NCBI GenBank assembly: GCA_002256205.1 | Contig: NKIW01000007.1 | Span: 62,001-126,000, forward strand | Origin: Rhizobiales bacterium PAR1 | GTDB taxonomy: Bacteria; Pseudomonadota; Alphaproteobacteria; Rhizobiales; Beijerinckiaceae | DNA length: 64,000 nucleotides | Direction of reading: 5' to 3' | Shown: one piece after another, positions 50,194 through 59,241 of the stretch | Numbering within the stretch: position 1 is the stretch's first letter | How the letters are laid out: the number at the start of each line of letters is the position of its first letter | The notes under the pieces: model-generated | What the model was told of the DNA's origin: nothing | Databases searched by the model: none | The model's input: the letters and a program-made list of their open reading frames with translations, nothing else | Translations under genes and position numbers: made by a program

Positions 50194-51687
50194 ATGTCGC
50201 ATCTGATTGCCATTGATCAGGGAACCACCTCGTCGCGCGCGATCGTTTTTCGCACCGATCTGACTGTGGCGGCGATCGCGCAGGCGGAATTCCCGCAGCA
50301 TTACCCGGCCTCGGGCTGGGTGGAGCATGACCCGGAGGATTTGTGGCGCACCACGGTCGAGACCCTGCGTGCGGCGGTCGCCAAGGCTGGGATCAAGCCG
50401 GCAGACATCGCCGGTATCGGCATCACCAACCAGCGCGAGACAACGGTGGTCTGGGACCGTAAGAGCGGCAAGGCCATTCACAACGCGATTGTCTGGCAGG
50501 ATCGGCGTACGGCGGAAACCTGCGCCGGCCTCAAAGCGCTCGGACACGAGGTAACCTTCGCCGCCAGGACCGGCCTGCTGCTCGACCCCTATTTTTCGGG
50601 CACCAAAATCGGTTGGATTCTCGATCACGTGCCGGGCGCGCGCCAACGTGCGGAGAATGGCGACCTCGCCTTCGGCACCGTGGACAGCTTCCTGCTCTGG
50701 CGTCTCACCGGCGGCAAGGTCCATGCGACCGATGCCACCAACGCCTCGCGGACACTGCTGTTTGATATTCACAAAGGCATCTGGGACGCGGAGCTTTGCC
50801 GCATCCTCAAGGTGCCGATGTCGATGCTGCCCGAGGTGAAGGACTGTGCTGCTGATTTTGGCACCACGATCTCGGATATTCTCGATCGTCCCATCGCCAT
50901 TCGCGGCATCGCGGGCGATCAGCAGGCGGCGACCGTGGGACAGGCCTGCTTTTCGCCGGGGATGATGAAATCGACCTATGGCACCGGCTGTTTCGCCCTT
51001 CTGAATACCGGAACCACGCCGGTCGCCTCAAAAAACCGCATGCTCACGACCATCGCGTACCAGCTTAAGGGCACGCGAACCTATGCGCTCGAAGGCGCGA
51101 TCTTCATCGCCGGCGCCGCCGTACAATGGCTGCGCGACGGCCTCGGTGTGATTGCTTCGGCGGCGGAGACCGGCGCGCTCGCTGCAACAGCGGACCCGCA
51201 TCAGCAGGTCTATCTCGTCCCGGCCTTCACCGGGCTTGGTGCCCCCTATTGGGATGCCGAGGCGCGGGGTGCGCTCTTTGGTCTCACCCGCGGCACGACG
51301 AAGCGCGAGCTGGCGCGCGCGGCGCTGGAAAGCGTCGGCTACCAGACCCGAGATCTCATTGATGCGATGCGCGGCGACTGGCAGAATGCTTCCGGCGTGG
51401 AGACGGTGCTGCGTGTCGACGGCGGCATGACGGCCTCGGACTGGACGATGCAATTCCTCGCCGACATTCTCGCCGCGCCGGTGGATCGCCCCAAGGTCAT
51501 GGAAACGACGGCACTAGGTGCGGCCTATCTCGCGGGGCTTTCCGCCGGCATCCTGCCTGAACCTGCGGAATTCGCGAGGAGCTGGGCGTTGGATCGGCGA
51601 TTTATCCCGGCAATGGACAGCCCCGCGCGGGACGCGAAATACGCCGGCTGGAAGGACGCGATCCGCCGGACGCTGACGACGGGCTGA
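50194..51687 (+). CDS. glpK: Glycerol kinase
   Basis: The 497-residue FGGY kinase follows a GGAGGAAACG site. [47 protein letters not shown] and [16 protein letters not shown] are the classical glycerol kinase segments, and the length matches GlpK. It makes glycerol 3-phosphate for the upstream GlpD. A hairpin at 51707 may end the glp operon. Confidence 0.96.
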   Translation: MSHLIAIDQGTTSSRAIVFRTDLTVAAIAQAEFPQHYPASGWVEHDPEDLWRTTVETLRAAVAKAGIKPADIAGIGITNQRETTVVWDRKSGKAIHNAIVWQDRRTAETCAGLKALGHEVTFAARTGLLLDPYFSGTKIGWILDHVPGARQRAENGDLAFGTVDSFLLWRLTGGKVHATDATNASRTLLFDIHKGIWDAELCRILKVPMSMLPEVKDCAADFGTTISDILDRPIAIRGIAGDQQAATVGQACFSPGMMKSTYGTGCFALLNTGTTPVASKNRMLTTIAYQLKGTRTYALEGAIFIAGAAVQWLRDGLGVIASAAETGALAATADPHQQVYLVPAFTGLGAPYWDAEARGALFGLTRGTTKRELARAALESVGYQTRDLIDAMRGDWQNASGVETVLRVDGGMTASDWTMQFLADILAAPVDRPKVMETTALGAAYLAGLSAGILPEPAEFARSWALDRRFIPAMDSPARDAKYAGWKDAIRRTLTTG

Positions 51688-52243
51688 CCGCCTCTGGTTC
51701 ATCGTACTGCCGATTTGGCAGAATTATTCTTTTCATATTGGCAACAATGTCTTTCCATTGCTGCATGGAGGCAACGGCACTCTTCTGTGCAATGTATACA
51801 AGATGACCTCGGAATTATATCGATCAACGAGGAATTGCACTCACTTGGCCGTAAAAATTCGCGAGAGGGGCGCCTTCGAGATGTTTGTTGGCAGACTCTC
51901 TGCAAAATCGCAGGGTCACCTATGCACTTATCGAATGACTGGCAGGATTGATCTTGTAGAGCCATGCTGCCAGCAGCGTTTGATAGGCCGAATTTCTTGA
52001 ACCGGCCCCCTGAGTGGGAAAGACAACACGGTTTCGCCTTGCTTTCGACCGGTTTACCCCCAGAGGGGCTTGCCATTTCAAGGGCGCGGGCGATTTAGTG
52101 GCGTCAAGAGGCATGCCGATAAGGCATTGCTCATAAGAAAATTGGATGCGGTGGCAACAAGGCCGCATCCAGGGGAACGCCGCAGGGGCAATCCGGGGAG
52201 CAACCCGGACGCTTTTGCGGATATCAGCGCAAGGATGGAAAGC
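51688..52243 (+). other. Gene-poor leader region before the second Liv operon
   Basis: This 556-base gap looks AT-richer than its surroundings in its first half, and I recognise no gene in it. Its second half has clear inverted repeats: CCCC-CAGA-GGGG (52057-52068), TGGATGCGG/CCGCATCCA (52143-52151 with 52163-52171), and TCCGGG-GAGCAA-CCCGGA (52192-52209) nested inside CCGCA/TGCGG (52180-52184 with 52216-52220). These would form a structured 5' leader just before the livK ribosome site at about 52232. I could not match it to a known riboswitch class. Confidence 0.6.
51707..51730 (+). terminator. Weak intrinsic terminator candidate after glpK
   Basis: CTGCC (51707-51711) pairs with GGCAG (51717-51721) around loop GATTT, 20 bases after the glpK stop, and is followed by the A/T-rich stretch AATTATTCTTTT. 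The short stem makes it a weak candidate. Confidence 0.35.
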
Positions 52244-53458
52244 ATGAAGAAAACGTCATCTAAGAAGGTCTGGCTTGCTGCGGCTGCCCTCAGCGTCGCG
52301 ATGACCGGGGCGTCCTATGCCCAGCAGACGATCAAGATCGGCATTTCGGGCCCGTTCACCGGCGGCTCGGCGGCCATGGGCGTCTCGATGCGCGACGGGG
52401 TGAAGCTCGCCGTTCAGGAGATCAACAAGGCCGGCGGCCTTCTCGGCAAGCAGGTCTCGCTCGTTGAGCGCGATGACGAAGCCAAGAACGAGCTCGGCGT
52501 GCAGATCGCGCAGGAGTTGATCAACAAGGAGCAGGTGGTTGCCACCGTCGGCTTCATCAATACCGGTGTCTCGCTCGCCTCGCAGCGCTTCTATCAGGAA
52601 GCCGAAATCCCGGTGATGAACAATGTCGCGACCGGCACTCTGGTCACCCAGCAGTTCAAGGCGCCGGACCACAAGTTCAACTATGTCTTCCGCAATGCGG
52701 CGAATGACTCGATCCAGAGCGCCATGATTGCCGAAGCCGTTAAGAAAGCTGGCCACACCAAGCCGGCGATCATCGCAGACTCAACCAACTACGGCCAGCT
52801 TGGCCGCGCCGACCTGGAGAAGGCTCTTGCCGCCAACGGGATCAAGCCGGTGGCCGTCGAGAAGTTCAACATCGGCGATACCGACATGACCGCGCAGGCG
52901 CTCCGCGCCAAGGATGCCGGCGCTGATGTGGTTCTCACCTACGCGATCGGTCCGGAACTCGCGCAGACCGTCAACGCGGTCGTCAAGCTTGGCTGGAAGG
53001 TTCCGGTCATGGGTTCGTGGACGCTCTCGATGGCGAGCTTCATCGACTCAGCCGGCGCGAACGGCGAAGGCGTGATGATGCCGCAGACCTTCATCCAGCT
53101 GCCCTCTACCCCTAAGCGCAAGGCGTTCATTGAGGCCTATCAGGCGGCCTACAAGGTCGATCGTATCCCCTCCCCGGTTTCGGCCGCTCAGGGCTACGAC
53201 TCGATGTTGCTCCTCGCCGCTGCGATCAACCAGGCCAAGTCGACCGACGGCCGCAAGATCCGCGAAGCGCTGGAAAACCTCGGAACCAAGATCGAAGGCG
53301 TCGTGACGACTTACGACAAGCCGTTCTCGGCGACCGACCATGAAGCCATCACGTCCAACATTCCGGTGCTGGGTCTCGTGAAGGGTGGCCGCGTGGTTCC
53401 GGCGAACCCGGCTGACCTCGAAGGCGACAAGGCTCTCCGCGTCAAGCCGAAGGCTTAA
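52244..53458 (+). CDS. LivK-type ABC substrate-binding protein (system 2)
   Basis: ATG 52244 with AGGA eight bases upstream gives 404 residues. The signal peptide ends near residue 27 (ASYAQQT). The mature start TIKIGISGPFTGGSAAMGVSM and the segment NEINKAGGLLGKQV-like QEINKAGGLLGKQVSLVERDDE are typical of the Peripla_BP_6 family. The central MNNVATGTLVTQQF and C-terminal SAAQGYDSMLLLAAA regions fit. It is separated from livH by a strong hairpin, a usual way to express binding protein in excess. The ligand is unknown. Confidence 0.92.
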   Translation: MKKTSSKKVWLAAAALSVAMTGASYAQQTIKIGISGPFTGGSAAMGVSMRDGVKLAVQEINKAGGLLGKQVSLVERDDEAKNELGVQIAQELINKEQVVATVGFINTGVSLASQRFYQEAEIPVMNNVATGTLVTQQFKAPDHKFNYVFRNAANDSIQSAMIAEAVKKAGHTKPAIIADSTNYGQLGRADLEKALAANGIKPVAVEKFNIGDTDMTAQALRAKDAGADVVLTYAIGPELAQTVNAVVKLGWKVPVMGSWTLSMASFIDSAGANGEGVMMPQTFIQLPSTPKRKAFIEAYQAAYKVDRIPSPVSAAQGYDSMLLLAAAINQAKSTDGRKIREALENLGTKIEGVVTTYDKPFSATDHEAITSNIPVLGLVKGGRVVPANPADLEGDKALRVKPKA

Positions 53459-53470
53459 CCGCCAGAAACA

Positions 53471-53515
53471 AGAGTGGGGCATGGGCGCGCAAACGGGTCC
53501 ATGCCCCTCTTTCTT
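53471..53515 (+). terminator. Strong hairpin between livK and livH, probable partial terminator
   Basis: GGGGCATGG (53476-53484) pairs perfectly with CCATGCCCC (53499-53507) around a 14-base loop. After one mismatch the stem extends with AGAG against CTTT/CTCT, and TCTTTCTT follows. It begins 13 bases after the livK stop, so it likely attenuates transcription into the permease genes and stabilises livK mRNA. Confidence 0.65.
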
Positions 53516-53595
53516 GGTACTCGTTCTGAATTGCTCCGACCGCCCGGATGGATCTCTCCCTCCGCGGTTTCCCCCTCGTCCGGGTTTTCACCACC

Positions 53596-54495
53596 ATGCA
53601 AAACTTCTTCCAGATTCTCGTTTCGGGCATCTCTGTCGGCATGATCTACGGGGTCATTGCCTTCGGTTATCAGCTCACCTTCGCGACCTCCAAGACGCTG
53701 AATTTCGGGCAGGGCGAAGCGCTCACGCTCGGCGCGCTGGTGGGTCTCACCGTCGTGAATTTCCTGATTGGGATGAAGCTTGGCACCTTTGCCGCCTACC
53801 TCCTCGCGCTGCCGCTGGTGTTTGCCTTCGGCCTTGCGCAGGGCTCGGTGGTCGAATGGCTCGGTGTACGGCAGGCGATGAAGACCAAGTCCGAAGCCGG
53901 GTGGATCATGGCCACCATCGCGCTCGGCATCATCTTCAAGAACCTTGCTGAGAATATCTGGGGCAAGGACCCGCTGAAATTCCCCTCGCCGCTCAGCGAA
54001 AATCCGCTGACAATCATGGGCGTGAACATCCGCCCGATGGAAATCGCTATCGTGCTCGGCGCGCTCGCGATGATGCTGGCGGTGGAGCTGTTCAACCGCC
54101 GCTCGATCTACGGCAAAGCGGTGGTTGCGACCTCGAATGACCGCGATGCCGCCGGTCTGATGGGCATCAACACCTCGCTCGTCATCACGTTTTCCTACGC
54201 GCTGTCGTCACTTTCCGCCGCTCTGGCGGGCGTGCTGGTCGCGCCGATCACGCTGACCGGCGCCTCGATGGGTGCGGCGCTCGGCCTCAAGGCCTTCGCG
54301 GTGGCGATCATCGGCGGCCTTTCCTCGGGCATGGGCGTGGTCGTCGGTGGCCTGATCCTCGGGATCACCGAGAGCCTTACCGGGTTCTATATCGATACGG
54401 GCTATAAGGATGTTCCGGGCCTGATCCTGCTGCTCCTCGTGCTCTCCCTGAAGCCTGCCGGCCTCTTCGGCAAAGCCGCCATCAAGAAGGTCTGA
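53596..54495 (+). CDS. LivH-type ABC permease (system 2)
   Basis: The start at 53596 (MQNFFQILVSG) gives 299 residues and the usual LivH N-terminus; ATG 53548 would add 16 residues without a clear ribosome site. ISVGMIYGVIAFGYQLTFATSKTLNFGQGEAL (outlined) covers the first helices; the conserved NFxxG turn reads NFGQG here. AIIGGLSSGMGVVVGG is the coupling loop. It lies four bases before the fused LivMG gene. Confidence 0.92.
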   Translation: MQNFFQILVSGISVGMIYGVIAFGYQLTFATSKTLNFGQGEALTLGALVGLTVVNFLIGMKLGTFAAYLLALPLVFAFGLAQGSVVEWLGVRQAMKTKSEAGWIMATIALGIIFKNLAENIWGKDPLKFPSPLSENPLTIMGVNIRPMEIAIVLGALAMMLAVELFNRRSIYGKAVVATSNDRDAAGLMGINTSLVITFSYALSSLSAALAGVLVAPITLTGASMGAALGLKAFAVAIIGGLSSGMGVVVGGLILGITESLTGFYIDTGYKDVPGLILLLLVLSLKPAGLFGKAAIKKV

Positions 54496-54499
54496 GGCC

Positions 54500-56503
54500 A
54501 TGAATTCGTCTCCTCTCATGAAGAAACTCGCGCTTCTTGGTGGTATCGCGCTGCTTGCCGTCCTGCCGTTCGTGATCACCTCCTCGTATTATCTGCCGCT
54601 GATCACCACGATCATCATCTATTCGATCGTCGTGCTCGGGCTCGATATCGTGTTCGGCTACACGGGTGAGGTCTCGCTCGGCCATGCCGCGCTCTTCGGC
54701 GTCGGCGCCTATACTGCCGGCATGTTGTCGATGCACGCCGGCCTGGGGTTCTGGTGGGCGCTGCCGGCGGCGGTTGTCGTCACGGCACTGTTCGGCGCGC
54801 TGCTGGCACTTCCGGCGCTGAAGGTCACGGGCCCCTATCTTGCGATGGTGACGCTCGCCTTCGGCACCATCGTTATCACGCTCATCAACGAAATGACCGA
54901 GGTTCCGACGCCGTGGGGCCATATCAACGTGACCAACGGCCCGCTCGGTATCGAGCTTCGCACGCCGCTGTTCATTGACCTGCGCGATGTGCTCGACATG
55001 TCGATGAAGCGGCTCAAGGAAGTCGAGTACTACTATATCTCGGCGATTGCGTTGGTGATCACCATCATCGTCATCAACCGCATCATCGCCTCGCATTATG
55101 GACGCGCGTTTGAAGCACTGCGCGACAGCCCGATTGCCTCGGACTGCATGGGTGTCAGCGTTTACAAGCACAAGGTGCTGGCCTTCGTCGTCAGCGCGGC
55201 TTTTGCGGGCCTCGCGGGCGTGCTCTACGCCTATTTCCGCCAGTACATCGCGCCGGAAGCCTTCAACTTCAACCAGTCGATCGAGTTCCTGCTCGCGGTG
55301 GCGATGGGCGGGCGCAAGTCGCGCCTCGGTCCGATCATCGGCGCGACGATCATCGTCTTTCTGCCGAATATTCTTGCGGATCTGGAACTCTTCCGCATCT
55401 CGGCGGGCATCATCGCGGCGATTGCGCTGGTCTCGGGCTACTTCGGCTGGCGCCGCAAGCCGGAGGACGCGAAGTCCATTGGCATCGCAGTAGCGCTCTG
55501 CGTGGTGTTTTTCGTCTTCTCGCTCTTCCTCGAGCGGATCGTCGACTACAAGCTCACCATCTACGGCCTGATGATCCTCTTCGTCGTGTATTACCTTCCC
55601 GATGGCATCATGGGCTTCATTCGCCAGACGGTTGCACGCTTCACCTCCAGCGCCACGCATCTGACCGCAGCAAAGGGCGGCGACGAATCCCAAGTTTGGG
55701 GTGCGTCGAAGCCGAATGTTGCGCCGGGCGAAGCTCTGCTCAACGTCAAGAAGGTGCTGATGCAGTTCGGTGGCCTCAAGGCGCTGAACGAGGTTGATAT
55801 GGCAGTCAAGCCCGGCACCATTCACGGCCTGATTGGCCCGAACGGCTCGGGAAAATCCACCATGATGAACGTGCTGACCGGCATTTATGTGCCGACGGCG
55901 GGCGAAATCAGCTTCGAGGGCCATGCGCTCGCGGGCCTCACCTCGCCGGAAATCGCCGACAAGGGCATCGCCCGTACCTTCCAGAACGTGCAGCTCTTCA
56001 GCGAGTTGACCTGCATCGAGAACGTGATGGTGGGTCTCCACCACACCTATTCGAGCGGGCTTGCGAGCGTCGCAATCGGCACGCCGCAGGCCCGCCGCGA
56101 AGAGGCGAACGCGCGCCAGCGCGCGGTCTCGATCCTCCAGTTCGTTGGCCTCGACAGCCTCGCCTACGAGGAAGCGCGCAATCTGCCCTACGGCAAGATG
56201 CGGCTTCTCGAAATCGGCCGTGCGCTCGCGCTCGACCCGAAGCTGCTGCTGCTCGATGAACCTGCTGCCGGCCTCACCGCGCCGGACATCAAGGAGCTCA
56301 TCGAGATCATCCGCAAGATCAAGGCACATGGCATCACCGTGATCCTGATCGAGCATCACATGGATGTGGTCATGGGCATCTGCGACACCGTCACCGTGCT
56401 CGATTTCGGCCAGAAGATCGCCGAGGGCGGTCCGGCGGAGGTGCAGTCCGATCCGCGCGTCATCGAAGCCTATCTCGGCGGCTCCGCCGCAGCCGCGCAT
56501 TAA
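54500..56503 (+). CDS. LivM-LivG fusion: ABC permease joined to its ATPase (system 2)
   Basis: The 667-residue protein joins two normally separate subunits. Residues 1 to about 330 form a LivM permease (GEVSLGHAALFGVGAY, TGPYLAMVTLAFG, RDSPIASDCMGV). About 330-390 adds two hydrophobic segments absent from the LivM of system 1 (FVFSLFLERIVDY, MILFVVYYLPDGIMGFI). A linker (ATHLTAAKGGDESQVWG) leads to a LivG ATPase from about 415: Walker A GPNGSGKST, signature variant LPYGKMRLLEIGRAL, Walker B LLLLDEPAAGLTAPD and H-loop LIEHHMD. No frameshift or internal stop is present, so the fusion looks genuine. It lies four bases after livH. Confidence 0.93.
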   Translation: MNSSPLMKKLALLGGIALLAVLPFVITSSYYLPLITTIIIYSIVVLGLDIVFGYTGEVSLGHAALFGVGAYTAGMLSMHAGLGFWWALPAAVVVTALFGALLALPALKVTGPYLAMVTLAFGTIVITLINEMTEVPTPWGHINVTNGPLGIELRTPLFIDLRDVLDMSMKRLKEVEYYYISAIALVITIIVINRIIASHYGRAFEALRDSPIASDCMGVSVYKHKVLAFVVSAAFAGLAGVLYAYFRQYIAPEAFNFNQSIEFLLAVAMGGRKSRLGPIIGATIIVFLPNILADLELFRISAGIIAAIALVSGYFGWRRKPEDAKSIGIAVALCVVFFVFSLFLERIVDYKLTIYGLMILFVVYYLPDGIMGFIRQTVARFTSSATHLTAAKGGDESQVWGASKPNVAPGEALLNVKKVLMQFGGLKALNEVDMAVKPGTIHGLIGPNGSGKSTMMNVLTGIYVPTAGEISFEGHALAGLTSPEIADKGIARTFQNVQLFSELTCIENVMVGLHHTYSSGLASVAIGTPQARREEANARQRAVSILQFVGLDSLAYEEARNLPYGKMRLLEIGRALALDPKLLLLDEPAAGLTAPDIKELIEIIRKIKAHGITVILIEHHMDVVMGICDTVTVLDFGQKIAEGGPAEVQSDPRVIEAYLGGSAAAAH

Positions 56504-56514
56504 GGAGGACCATC

Positions 56515-57237
56515 ATGCTCAAGGTCCAGAATCTGGTTGCCGGCTACGGCAAGGTGAAGGTGCTTCACGCCGTTTCGATCCATGTGCCGAAGGGCCAGCT
56601 TGTCACGCTGATCGGCTCCAACGGTGCGGGCAAAACAACGACGTTGCGCGCCATTTCGGGCATGATCAAGCCGGAATCCGGTGAAATTCTGCTCAACGGC
56701 ACCAACATCGCCGGCATGCCAAGCCATGAGATCACCCGTCTCGGCATGGCGCATTCGCCGGAAGGGCGGCGGGTGTTCCCCACCCTGCCGGTGACGGATA
56801 ACCTCCTTCTCGGCGCCTTCCCGCGCCTCACCGGTGCGCGCCCGAAGGGCGATGTGGATACGGACCTCAACCGCATGTTTGAGCTGTTCCCGCGCCTCAA
56901 GGAACGCAAGGATCAGCTCGCGGGTACGCTCTCGGGCGGTGAACAGCAGATGCTCGCCATGGCGCGCGCGCTGATGCTCCAGCCGGAAGTCCTGCTGCTC
57001 GATGAGCCTTCGATGGGCCTCGCCCCGCGCCTCGTGGAAGAGGTTTTCGCGACCATCGCGCGCCTCAAGACGGCGAAGATCACGATGCTGCTCGTCGAGC
57101 AATTCGCAGCCGCGGCGCTGGATGTCGCGGACTTCGGCTATGTGCTGGAGAACGGTCGCCTTGCCGGTTCCGGTCCGGCGGAGAAGCTCAAGAACGATCC
57201 GGCCGTGCGCGCCGCCTATCTCGGCGCCAGCCACTGA
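56515..57237 (+). CDS. LivF-type ABC transporter ATPase (system 2)
   Basis: The 240-residue ATPase follows AAGGAGG. Walker A is GSNGAGKTTT, then HSPEGRRVFPTLPVTDNL, signature SGGEQQMLAMARALM and Walker B VLLLDEPSMGLAP. It pairs with the ATPase half of the fused LivMG. It is the last gene of the operon and converges on hyuB of pair 2. Confidence 0.93.
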   Translation: MLKVQNLVAGYGKVKVLHAVSIHVPKGQLVTLIGSNGAGKTTTLRAISGMIKPESGEILLNGTNIAGMPSHEITRLGMAHSPEGRRVFPTLPVTDNLLLGAFPRLTGARPKGDVDTDLNRMFELFPRLKERKDQLAGTLSGGEQQMLAMARALMLQPEVLLLDEPSMGLAPRLVEEVFATIARLKTAKITMLLVEQFAAAALDVADFGYVLENGRLAGSGPAEKLKNDPAVRAAYLGASH

Positions 57238-57240
57238 GAA

Positions 57241-57271
57241 AAGGGCGGCTCGCCACGCGCGAGCCGCTTCT
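57241..57271. terminator. Bidirectional terminator hairpin between livF and hyuB
   Basis: GCGGCTCGC (57245-57253) and GCGAGCCGC (57259-57267) form a perfect 9-bp stem with a 5-base loop, extended by two G-U pairs. It lies between the two convergent stop codons and ends at the hyuB stop. There is no long T-run. Confidence 0.6.
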
Positions 57272-59241
57272 CAAACTGTAAGTTCAGAGGCTTTCATATA
57301 GGCTTCGAACGCTTCGCGGATGATCTCGCTCGTGGCACGCGTCGCTGGTGCTGCCTTCACCGCCGCAAATAGGCGTTTCTTGACCGGCGCGCGCCAGCTC
57401 ACCGGTACTGTGGCCAGAACCTCATGCATCGCCGCGTAGGCCTCCCTGTTCCAGCGCACCTCATGGGCACGGCGGGTCGGGCCGGGGTCGAAACCCTGCC
57501 TTTTGGGCATCTCGGCGCGAAGGGCATGCGTTTCCGCATCCTGAATCTCGCCTTCGACAATCACCACGCCATAGTCGCGTCGCGCCCCCTCGATGGTGAC
57601 GCGCCCGGCCTCGATGTCCCTAAGTACAGCGGCGGGGTCGCGTGTTGCAGGATCACCACGTCCTGCGCCGCTCGGTGAAATCACACGCAAGACGTCTCCC
57701 GGTGCAAGCCGAACTGCATCGGTGTTGCCAAGATCGACGGCATCAGGCGTTTCCGGGTTGAGCATGAAGCTGCCGCTTTTGCCCGGCGTACCGCCTAAGA
57801 TCGCCCAGGGTTGGAAATGCGAACGGTCACGATTGCGCGCGGTGACGAAGGCATCCGGCGAGGTCGCCTTGAATTCAAGCACCTGCGCCATGCCGCCGCG
57901 ATGCGCACCGGGACCGCCGGTATCCGGCATCAGGCCGTAGCGCACGATATGCACCGGCGCTTCGGATTCCGTGATCTCGATCGGGCTGTTTTTGAGGTAG
58001 GCGGAATCCGCGCCCGAACCATCGGTGCCATCTCTATGCGGCATGCCCCCTGCGCCGCCGACAATCGGTGCAATCGCTGTAATCGTGCGCTTGCCAGTGC
58101 GGCGATCCTCTGCCGCCATATTGATGATACAGGTCGCGCCCGCCGGGGCCGAGGGCATCCGCTCTGGCACCGCCATCGCGAACGCCCCGAAGATCAGGCT
58201 GCGGAGCCGCCCGCATGTGAGGCTGCGCATCCCCACCGCCGCCGGAAACTGCGCGTTGAGCACGCTCCCCTCCGGCACATGGCAGGTGAAGGCGCGCGTG
58301 GTGCCGAAATTTAGCATGATGCCGGGGCGCAGCGCGGAGAGCACATAGTAGGCCCCCACGAGCAGCAGCGAATGGCGCGGATGGTTGCCGATTGGGACAT
58401 TGAGGGAAGACAGCGTTTGCGGGTCCGAACCCGTAAAATCAAGTTCCGCACCATCACCCCGGATTTTCAGCGTGAGATGAAGCCGGAGCGGATCGCCGCT
58501 CGGGCCATCCTCATCGCAATATTCGGCGAAGCTGTAATCGCCGTCCGGCACATCCCGCAGCACGCTGCGCGCCTGCGCCTCGGCGTAATCAAGCAGATCC
58601 GCGAAGCCATCGACCACGGTCTGTGCACCGAACCGTTTGACAAGATCGAGCGTGCGGCGCTCTCCAGTGTTCACTGAGGCGACCTGCGCCTGAAGATCGC
58701 CCCAGTTCTGCTCGGGAATGCGGACATTGGTCAGAATGAGCTTCAGCAGCGAGGCGTCGAGCACGCCCCTGCGGTAGAGCTTCGTTGGCGGGATGCGGAT
58801 GCCCTCCTGATGCACATCGGTCAGCGCGCGCGACAGGCTCGTCGGCACAGCGCCGCCGACATCGACATTGTGGATATGCCCGCCGGCGAACGAGATGATC
58901 TTGCCCTCGTGGAAGACTGGCTTCCACATCACGATATCCGGCGTGTGGGTCGCGAGATAACCGGAATACGGGTCGTTGGTGATAACGATATCCCCCGGCT
59001 CATAGCCCTCTTCGACGAGCGCGATACCGCCGCCGTAGTCATGACCGGGATACCATGTCGCGCCAAGATCGATCGGCGAGGACACTGTTTTTCCGTCCGC
59101 ATCGAGGAGCTGGATCGTGAAATCCTCAGTCTCCTTCACGAAGGTTGAATGCGCGGTGCGATAGAGCGTCGTTGCCATGCTCTCGGCGGTGGCGCGGGCG
59201 AAATTCCGCAGGATTTGCAGCGTAATCGGATCGGTACGCAT
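57271..59241 (-). CDS. hyuB: Hydantoinase B/oxoprolinase-family subunit (pair 2)
   Basis: ATG 59241 overlaps the HyuA stop and gives 656 residues, longer than pair 1 HyuB (580). Typical stretches are TDPITLQILRNFARATAESM, HSTFVKETEDFTIQLLDADG, TNDPYSGYLATHTPDIVMWKPVF (outlined) and FAGGHIHNVDVGGAVP. The extra length is a C-terminal domain after the GRGDPATRDPAAVLRDIEAG region. With HyuA it would open a cyclic amide or act on a related ketone. The overall sequence is clearly divergent from pair 1, so the substrate may differ. Confidence 0.9.
   Translation of the reverse strand: MRTDPITLQILRNFARATAESMATTLYRTAHSTFVKETEDFTIQLLDADGKTVSSPIDLGATWYPGHDYGGGIALVEEGYEPGDIVITNDPYSGYLATHTPDIVMWKPVFHEGKIISFAGGHIHNVDVGGAVPTSLSRALTDVHQEGIRIPPTKLYRRGVLDASLLKLILTNVRIPEQNWGDLQAQVASVNTGERRTLDLVKRFGAQTVVDGFADLLDYAEAQARSVLRDVPDGDYSFAEYCDEDGPSGDPLRLHLTLKIRGDGAELDFTGSDPQTLSSLNVPIGNHPRHSLLLVGAYYVLSALRPGIMLNFGTTRAFTCHVPEGSVLNAQFPAAVGMRSLTCGRLRSLIFGAFAMAVPERMPSAPAGATCIINMAAEDRRTGKRTITAIAPIVGGAGGMPHRDGTDGSGADSAYLKNSPIEITESEAPVHIVRYGLMPDTGGPGAHRGGMAQVLEFKATSPDAFVTARNRDRSHFQPWAILGGTPGKSGSFMLNPETPDAVDLGNTDAVRLAPGDVLRVISPSGAGRGDPATRDPAAVLRDIEAGRVTIEGARRDYGVVIVEGEIQDAETHALRAEMPKRQGFDPGPTRRAHEVRWNREAYAAMHEVLATVPVSWRAPVKKRLFAAVKAAPATRATSEIIREAFEAYMKASELTV

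Noticed and set aside
48928-50772. Minus-strand open frame of 614 codons opposite glpD and glpK
   Set aside because: It spans the boundary of two well-supported genes on the other strand and shows no family features.
51699-52076. Possible 125-residue minus-strand gene in the gap before livK
   Set aside because: There is no ribosome site, the composition is Cys- and Ser-rich, and I recognise no domain; the plus-strand frames of 78 and 80 codons in the same place were rejected likewise.
54482-56500. Minus-strand open frame of 672 codons opposite the LivMG fusion
   Set aside because: It mirrors the fused permease-ATPase gene nearly end to end, has a low-complexity Arg/Asp/His-rich composition and no motifs.
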